DNA of 64,000 bases from Castellaniella sp035707805 (GTDB lineage Bacteria; Pseudomonadota; Gammaproteobacteria; Burkholderiales; Burkholderiaceae_B). The stretch spans positions 1 through 64,000 of the forward strand of contig DASSTS010000002.1 in NCBI GenBank assembly GCA_035707805.1. The letters are read 5' to 3'. The notes under the pieces were generated by a model that worked only from the letters and a program-made list of their open reading frames with translations, made no database searches and was not told the DNA's origin. Position numbers and translations under genes: made by a program. Shown here piece after piece: positions 58,040 to 64,000 of this stretch (the first letter of the stretch is position 1; every line of letters begins with the position of its first letter).

Positions 58040-61000
58040 ATGGCTACCGATACCGTCCTGATCACCCACGTCACTGGCAAGGCCTGGATGCGCAATGCCG
58101 ATGGTCAACTGATCGCCCTGCACGAAGGCATGCGCGTGCCGGTCGATGCGCACATCCTGACGGACGGCGGCGCCAGCGTGACGCTGCAGGCCACAGGCGT
58201 GCCCCCGGTGATCGTCGGCCAGAACACCGACATGCTGGTGTCCGAGGATCTGGCCCAGGCCCAGCCGCAGCCGGCCGACAACGCCGTCACGCCGCCGGCC
58301 GATCCGGTCGCCGACCAGGTCCTGGCCGCGCTGGACGCCGGGCAGGATCCGTTCAGCGTCCTGGATCCGACCGCCGCGGTGCTGACTGGCGGCGGTGGCG
58401 GCGGCGCGAGCTTCACGCGCCTGGCTGCCATCACCGAAACCGTGTCCCCGCTGGATCTGGCTTATCCCCGCGCTGGCGTGGAGACGCCGGAATTCGTGCA
58501 GCTGGGCGGCGCCGGGGCCGCGGCGGCCGACGTGCCCGCCGCGCCGACGCTGGACATCCCCGATCTGAACGACAATCCGGGCGGCGATGATGGCAATCCG
58601 CTGCTGCGCCCGGGCACCTTCACCATCGGCGAAGCCGACACGGCCACGGGTGTCGACGGCAGCTTCACTTTCTCCGCCCCTGCCGGCCTGGCTTCCCTGG
58701 TGTTCAACTTTTCGGGTGAAACCGGCACGGATGGCGGCGATCCCGGGGCCGTGCTCACGTCCCAGACGGTGACCCTGGCCCAGCTTGCCGCGGCAACGCC
58801 GGGCGCTCCTATCGTCATCGATACGGACCGCGGCGTCCTAACGCTGACTGGCTACAACCCCGCCACGGGCACCGTCACCTACCACTACGTGTCCGACGGC
58901 TGGCAGAATCACACGGGCGCGGCTGTCGATGCCTCCATCGGACAGTATCTGCCCGATTCCGTCGGCGTCACCGTGATCGACGGCCTGGGGCGTTCCGTCA
59001 CCAGCACGATCGTCGCGGCCATCACGGATACGGATCCCCTGGCCCGCCCCGATACCGCCAGCGTGACGGAAGACACCGCCCTGCAAGCCGCGGGCAACGT
59101 CATCGCGGGCGCCGGGATCGACAGCCAGGATACCTTGGCGGCGGACCCCACCCACGTGACCGCGATCCAGGCGCCCGGCGCGGCAGACGGCACCGCCGTG
59201 CCTGAAAGCGGCACGGTGACCGTGCAGGGCGCCTATGGCGACCTGACGATCGATGCCGACGGCAACTACACCTACACGCTGGCGGGCGAGGGCGATCCGC
59301 GCTATGGCGACGTGCAGGCGCTGGGGATGGATGCCCACCCCACGGAAATCTTCACCTACACGCTGACCGATCAGGATGGCGACGCCTCGGCGACGACGCT
59401 GACGGTCACCGTCAACGGCACCAACGACGCGCCGACGATCACGTTCGGCGGCGACAACGGCGCCGACGCGAACGCCGCGGTGTCGGAAGAGGGCCTCGGA
59501 TTCGGCATCCTGCCGCCGCACGGGCCCGGCATTCCGGATGCCGACGGCGCTCCGGATACGACCAACAGCGCCGCGGACGGCGGCACGTTCACCGTCCACG
59601 ATGTGGATGCGGGCGACACGGTGACGGTCAAGCTCGGCACGCCGTCCGATTCCCTGACCTCGGCCGGTCAGGCCGTGCACTGGACAGTGTCGGGCGACGG
59701 CCAGACGCTGACGGGCCAGATCGGCATCACGTTTTGGGGGCAGTTCTTCCCCTTGGCCGACGTCATCCGGGTCTCCCTGCACGACAATGGAGGCGGCAAT
59801 TATTCCTACGACGTGAATCTGCTGGCGCCGATCGATCATCCGAACGCCAGCCTTGAGGACGCACTGAACCTGAGTGTGCCCATCCTGGTCACGGACAACC
59901 ACAATGTGACGACGACGGGCAACCTGAACGTCGGCATCCAGGACGACAGCCCGTCCGCCACGAACGACAATGGCGGCCTGGTGGTCGAGGATGCCCATGG
60001 ACCGGCGGCGGTCCTGGGAGGCAATGTTCTCCTGAACGATGCCGGCTGGGGCGCGGACGGTCCGAAGAATGTGTTCGGCGGCTTCCAGTGGGACGGCCAC
60101 GACGCGGTCCAGGTGGATGGGGCCGGCAACCCGGTAGCCGGTGGCGCCAGCCTGTCCGACTACGGACATCTGAGTCTCGCGGCGGGCGGTGGCTGGGTCT
60201 TCACCCTGAACAACGGCAAGGAGGCGACCCAGGCGCTGGCCGAGGGCGAGACCCGCTCCTTTGCCATCCAGTACACCACCACCGACAACGACGGCGATAC
60301 CTCGACGGCGACGTTGACGATCACCGTTAAGGGCACCAACGATGCGCCGACGATCACGTTCGGCGGCGACAATGGCGCGGACGCCAATGCCGCGGTCTCG
60401 GAAGAGGGCCTCGGATTCGGCGTCCTGCCGCCGCACGGGCCCGGCATTCCGGACGATGCCGGCGCTCCGGATACGACGAACAGCACCAAGGACAGCGGCA
60501 CGTTCACGGTGCACGACGTGGACGCGGGCGACACGGTGACGGTCAAGCTGGGCACGCCGTCCACGGTGCTGACGTCGGACGGTCAATCCGTGCACTGGAC
60601 GGTGTCGGGCGACGGCCAGACGCTGACCGGCCAGGTCGGTGTCATGTTCCTGGGGCATTTCGTCCCCCTGACCGATGTGATCAAGGTTACGCTGCACGAC
60701 AATGGCAGCGGCAACTATTCCTACGACGTCAAACTGCTGGCGCCCGTCGATCATCCGGACACCAGCATCGAGGACGCCCTGAACCTGGGCGTGCCCATCC
60801 TGGTCACGGACAGCCACAATGTGACGACGACGGGCAACCTGAACGTTAGCATCCAGGACGACAGCCCGCTGGCGGTCAATGACAACGGCGGCACGGTTGT
60901 CGAGGACGCCCATGGGCATGCCGCGGTCCTGGGCGGCAACGTCATGGTCAACGATATCGCGGGCAGCGGCGCCTGGGGCGCGGACGGCCCGAACGATCTG

Positions 61001-64000
61001 CTCCACGGCTTCGCCTGGAACAACGCCGACAATGCGGCGGCGCAGGCCGATCTGTCGCAATACGGCACGCTGAAGCTGGACGCCCTGGGGAACTGGAAGT
61101 TCACCCTGGACAGCTCCAAGCCCGCCACGCAGGCGCTGGGCGAGGGGGACACCAAGGACTTCGTCCTCAAGTACACGCTGACGGACAACGACGGCGACAC
61201 CTCGCAGGCCTCGCTGACGATCCACATCCAGGGCGCCAATGACAAGCCCACGATCACCTTCGACCAGAATGGCGGCCACGCAGTCGTGTCCGAAGAAGGT
61301 CTGACGGCGGCGGGCGGCAACTACGACGACGGCATCGCCGGGCATGGGAACGATGTTCCCAGCGGCGACCAGACCGACGAGCGCTCCGCATCGGGTTTCT
61401 TCACCGTCTCGGACGTGGACGGGGATACGCCGGTCGTGACGCTGGGTGCAGGCGTGACGGCGGCCAGCCCGACGAATCCCGTCGGCTATGCCGGTGCGCT
61501 GCAATCCCACGGCGCGGACATCCAATGGTCCGCCGACGCCAGCGGCCATGCGCTGACCGGCTATATCGGCACTCCCGGCCAAGACGACTATCGCGAAATC
61601 ATCCAGATCGATCTGACGCCGGGCGCCGACGGGCATTATGACTACACGGTGACGCTGAAGGGCGCCATCGACCATCCGATCACGGCCGACGCGGCCGAGG
61701 ATGTGTTGAACCTGAACATCCCGATCACGGTGGACGATGGCCATGGCGGTGTCACCCAGTCCGCCATCACCGTGCGTGTCGAGGACGACAGCCCGCATAT
61801 CGACACGGCCGACGCGCAGGGTTCCGTGACCGTGACCGACATTCCGGACGTTTATGTCGGGACGGTCGACTTCACGGGGAGTGCGTCCGGCAATTCGCTG
61901 AGCTTCGACGGCGGCGCCATCGTCGTCACGGCCAAGGGATTCACCTCGGCGACGGATTCCACCCTGACCGACGCAGGCGTCCAGCAGTCTGGCAACGGCC
62001 TGGGCGTGATCAGCGCGGGCGAACCCTACCATGTGCTGCCGGGCGAGGTCGATTTCCGGAATTTCCAGAACGGCCAGAACGCCTCCGAGACCCTGACCGT
62101 CGCCCTGCAGGACGGCAAGGTCGCCTATAGCGCACACGTCGAATTTTCCGTCATGTTCGGCGGCGAGCTCGAATCCGGCGTGGTGGAATTCTGGCGGGAC
62201 GGCGTCAAGGTCGGACAGCAGGGCTTCGATTCCGATGCCGGCTCGGGCAATTACGCGGCGGACTTCAATGCCGACAGTTTCGGCGGCTTTGATACGCTGG
62301 TGTTCCGGGCGACCAGCAACGGCAACACCGATTTCAGCGACAACAGCGACTTTGCCGTCAAGAGCATTACGTTCGGCGGTTCCGACCTGCCTCAGGCCCT
62401 GGCCTATGGCACGGGCCAGCTCGGCTACCAGTACGGCGCCGATGGCGCTGGCGGCGCGCACTGGAACCTGCCCGCGGCCGGCAGCATCCAGGCGGACGGC
62501 CAGGACGTCGCCATCACGATGAGCGGCAACGGCACCGTGATGAACGGCATGGTCGGCGACCAGCTGGCATTCCAGTTGATCCTGTCTCCCGCGACCGGCA
62601 AATGGGAATTCTTCGAGTACAAGTCCCTGTCCGACGCGGATGGCCAGCACCTGACCGCCTTGCCGTTCTCCTACACGGTCACGGACGCCGATGGCGATCC
62701 TGCCGTGGGCCGGATCACCATCGGCCTGCCGGACCTCAACCATGCGCCCGTCATCGCCGATGGTTCGGTGGCCGTGTCCGAGGAAGGGCTGGCCAGCGGC
62801 CTGCCCGATGCCTCCGGCACGCCCGACGACACGACCAATGTCCGCACCCATTCCGGCACGCTGAACATCACCGATCCGGACAGCGGCGACACGCATACGG
62901 TCGCCCTGGTGAAGCCAGCGGACGACGCCCTGACCTCCCAGGGCAAGCCGATCGTCTGGGCCCTGTCGGACAGCGACCACACCCTGACCGGCACGGTGGA
63001 CGGCCAGCCCGTGATCACCGTGACGATCAACGATGCCGGCGCCTACGACGTCACCCTGCAGGGACAGATCGACCATCCGAACCACGGCACGCCGGGGCAT
63101 GGCGTCGAAGACGTGCTGCCCCTGGGAATCGGCGTGCAGGTCTCCGACAATCAGGGCGGCTCCGGCAGCGGCACCCTGACGATCAACATCGAGGACGACA
63201 GCCCTGAATTCGGGCAAGTCACCGATGCCACCCTGCCCAACGAGGCGGGTGAGACCGCCGGCGTCCTGGAATTCCATACGGGCGCCGACGTCGTCGGCGC
63301 ATCGCTGGCAGTGTCTGGCGTGACCGGCCTGCCCCATGGCTGGACCACCAGCGCGACGGGCGGCGATTCCATCAACATCTACGCGCCGGGCAATACGCAT
63401 GACGCGGTCTTCACCGTGACTCTGAAGGGCGACGGCACCTACGATGTCGTCCAGCACATGGCGCGGCCGGATACGATGACCCAGATCGATCTGCCGGCTG
63501 GCGATACGCCCAATGGTCCTAGCACCAGCTATGACTGGGGATTCGTGACGCTGACCGCCGGTGGCGGTAGCACATTGAATGGCAACGATGGCCACGGTTT
63601 CGGCGTCGGCAACACGTGGTTCCAGAAGAACGAAAGCTTCACCCTGACTTTTGACGAGTCCGTGTCGGGCTTCAAGCTGGAAATCGAAAAGGTCGACACG
63701 GCCGGCAAGGTGGCGGTCAAGCTGTGGCATGGCAGCGAATCCGAGACGATATTCGTGAATATCGGAACGGGTGCGGACATGCTGGAGATCACCTCTGCCC
63801 AGTTGGCGGCGGCGGGCGCGACCTTCACCGAGTTCGACAAGGCAGTCGTGACTGGACTGGATACCGACGCCAGGCACGATCTCAAGATCTCCTTCGGCAA
63901 CGAACTGTCGTACACCAAGGCCACGCCGGCGGATGCACTGGGCTTCACGGTGCACGTGACGGGTATGGATGGCGACCAGGATTCGGTGACGACGTCGTTC
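58040..64000 (+). CDS. Giant LapA/BapA-like cell-surface adhesin, N-terminal part (continues past the window)
   Basis: 1987 codons are visible with no stop. The N-terminus (ATDTVLITHVTGKAWMRNAD; GASVTLQATGVPPVIVGQ) is the retention module that holds LapA-like adhesins in the TolC pore. PTAAV at residues 110-114 matches the dialanine cleavage motif of LapG-type proteases and is followed by a glycine run (LTGGGGGGAS), as in LapA. Then come Ig/VCBS-like repeats: GTNDAPTITFGGDNGADANA-type units starting near residues 459, 764 and 1064 (period about 300-305), and a further divergent one near residue 1570. The Ca-binding RTX end and secretion signal must lie beyond the edge. Exported by the upstream type I system; no lapD/lapG genes are in view. 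Confidence 0.93.
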   Translation, partial: MATDTVLITHVTGKAWMRNADGQLIALHEGMRVPVDAHILTDGGASVTLQATGVPPVIVGQNTDMLVSEDLAQAQPQPADNAVTPPADPVADQVLAALDAGQDPFSVLDPTAAVLTGGGGGGASFTRLAAITETVSPLDLAYPRAGVETPEFVQLGGAGAAAADVPAAPTLDIPDLNDNPGGDDGNPLLRPGTFTIGEADTATGVDGSFTFSAPAGLASLVFNFSGETGTDGGDPGAVLTSQTVTLAQLAAATPGAPIVIDTDRGVLTLTGYNPATGTVTYHYVSDGWQNHTGAAVDASIGQYLPDSVGVTVIDGLGRSVTSTIVAAITDTDPLARPDTASVTEDTALQAAGNVIAGAGIDSQDTLAADPTHVTAIQAPGAADGTAVPESGTVTVQGAYGDLTIDADGNYTYTLAGEGDPRYGDVQALGMDAHPTEIFTYTLTDQDGDASATTLTVTVNGTNDAPTITFGGDNGADANAAVSEEGLGFGILPPHGPGIPDADGAPDTTNSAADGGTFTVHDVDAGDTVTVKLGTPSDSLTSAGQAVHWTVSGDGQTLTGQIGITFWGQFFPLADVIRVSLHDNGGGNYSYDVNLLAPIDHPNASLEDALNLSVPILVTDNHNVTTTGNLNVGIQDDSPSATNDNGGLVVEDAHGPAAVLGGNVLLNDAGWGADGPKNVFGGFQWDGHDAVQVDGAGNPVAGGASLSDYGHLSLAAGGGWVFTLNNGKEATQALAEGETRSFAIQYTTTDNDGDTSTATLTITVKGTNDAPTITFGGDNGADANAAVSEEGLGFGVLPPHGPGIPDDAGAPDTTNSTKDSGTFTVHDVDAGDTVTVKLGTPSTVLTSDGQSVHWTVSGDGQTLTGQVGVMFLGHFVPLTDVIKVTLHDNGSGNYSYDVKLLAPVDHPDTSIEDALNLGVPILVTDSHNVTTTGNLNVSIQDDSPLAVNDNGGTVVEDAHGHAAVLGGNVMVNDIAGSGAWGADGPNDLLHGFAWNNADNAAAQADLSQYGTLKLDALGNWKFTLDSSKPATQALGEGDTKDFVLKYTLTDNDGDTSQASLTIHIQGANDKPTITFDQNGGHAVVSEEGLTAAGGNYDDGIAGHGNDVPSGDQTDERSASGFFTVSDVDGDTPVVTLGAGVTAASPTNPVGYAGALQSHGADIQWSADASGHALTGYIGTPGQDDYREIIQIDLTPGADGHYDYTVTLKGAIDHPITADAAEDVLNLNIPITVDDGHGGVTQSAITVRVEDDSPHIDTADAQGSVTVTDIPDVYVGTVDFTGSASGNSLSFDGGAIVVTAKGFTSATDSTLTDAGVQQSGNGLGVISAGEPYHVLPGEVDFRNFQNGQNASETLTVALQDGKVAYSAHVEFSVMFGGELESGVVEFWRDGVKVGQQGFDSDAGSGNYAADFNADSFGGFDTLVFRATSNGNTDFSDNSDFAVKSITFGGSDLPQALAYGTGQLGYQYGADGAGGAHWNLPAAGSIQADGQDVAITMSGNGTVMNGMVGDQLAFQLILSPATGKWEFFEYKSLSDADGQHLTALPFSYTVTDADGDPAVGRITIGLPDLNHAPVIADGSVAVSEEGLASGLPDASGTPDDTTNVRTHSGTLNITDPDSGDTHTVALVKPADDALTSQGKPIVWALSDSDHTLTGTVDGQPVITVTINDAGAYDVTLQGQIDHPNHGTPGHGVEDVLPLGIGVQVSDNQGGSGSGTLTINIEDDSPEFGQVTDATLPNEAGETAGVLEFHTGADVVGASLAVSGVTGLPHGWTTSATGGDSINIYAPGNTHDAVFTVTLKGDGTYDVVQHMARPDTMTQIDLPAGDTPNGPSTSYDWGFVTLTAGGGSTLNGNDGHGFGVGNTWFQKNESFTLTFDESVSGFKLEIEKVDTAGKVAVKLWHGSESETIFVNIGTGADMLEITSAQLAAAGATFTEFDKAVVTGLDTDARHDLKISFGNELSYTKATPADALGFTVHVTGMDGDQDSVTTSF
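59417..61231 (+). repeat. Tandem about 900-bp repeats in the adhesin gene
   Basis: Unit 1 starts at 59417, unit 2 at 60332 (915-bp period) and a more diverged unit 3 at 61232 (900 bp later). Units 1 and 2 share long near-identical stretches in DNA and protein (VSEEGLGFG, GTFTVHDVDAGDTVTVKLGT, NHNVTTTGNLNV/SHNVTTTGNLNV). Recombination between them could change the repeat number. Confidence 0.85.

Noticed and set aside
59417..61900. CRISPR-like or satellite repeats
   Set aside because: The repeats are in-frame protein domains of about 300 residues, with no short repeat-spacer pattern. No CRISPR array or cas gene was found anywhere in the window.
58838..63955. A 1705-codon open frame on the minus strand opposite the adhesin
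   Set aside because: It is antisense to a well-supported adhesin frame. Its composition is an Arg/Gly/His/Asp/Val-rich mirror of the repeats, with no domain and no ribosome site. Long antisense frames are usual in high-GC repetitive genes.

Overview
The window is high-GC DNA from a betaproteobacterium of the order Burkholderiales, most likely the Alcaligenaceae (Bordetella / Achromobacter / Castellaniella neighbourhood). I infer this from the housekeeping block ppiB-TPR-cysS-alkA-accA-tilS-lysC-tRNA-Ser, the mutS-roxA pair, the NAD-dependent fds formate dehydrogenase operon and the cysE-trmJ-suhB order. No insertion sequence, prophage, integrase or CRISPR array is visible.

Layout. 1-4.5 kb: assimilatory sulfite reduction on the minus strand (cysJ, cysI, cysG; cysG runs off the left edge). 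4.6-12.3 kb: a minus-strand formate operon fdsG-fdsB-fdsA-fdhD-fdsD, followed by an oxalate/formate-type MFS transporter and a 40-residue single-helix protein. The transporter carries an apparent one-base frameshift near its N-terminus. A divergent ModE-like regulator (fdsR type) follows at 12.5 kb. 13.6-17.4 kb: roxA and mutS. 17.4-24 kb: an accessory stretch of three LysR regulators, two MFS exporters, a tautomerase and a cupin. It ends in a 50-bp near-perfect copy of the 5' part of mutS. 24-27.5 kb: two TetR-controlled oxidoreductase modules, the second with three repeated candidate operators. 27.7-40.9 kb: conserved housekeeping genes (mscS-like channel, cysE, trmJ, suhB, terC/corC fusion, lpxH, ppiB, TPR lipoprotein-like gene, cysS, alkA, accA, tilS, lysC, tRNA-Ser).

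41-48.2 kb holds the most unusual unit: a compact seven-gene minus-strand cassette. It encodes a Rieske oxygenase alpha subunit, a glutamine-synthetase-like ligase, an adrenodoxin-type ferredoxin, a ferredoxin reductase, a class I glutamine amidotransferase, a branched-chain-amino-acid-type periplasmic binding protein and a GntR regulator. By analogy with aniline catabolism (gamma-glutamylation before ring oxygenation) I infer a pathway in which an amine is captured, gamma-glutamylated, oxygenated and deglutamylated. The gene content and order differ from the aniline clusters I know: there is no beta subunit, the ferredoxin is separate, and the regulator is GntR. Palindromes and 10-bp-phased repeats lie in front of it.

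48.5-50.5 kb: a small lipoprotein and an SpmA/SpmB-like membrane protein. 51-64 kb: a type I secretion locus for a giant surface adhesin. It has TolC-like, small unknown, ABC (LapB-like), HlyD-like (LapC-like) and LuxR-type regulator genes, then a mazEF toxin-antitoxin pair, then the start of a LapA/BapA-like adhesin that continues past the right edge. The adhesin has a LapG-type cleavage motif at its N-terminus and about 300-residue tandem repeats.
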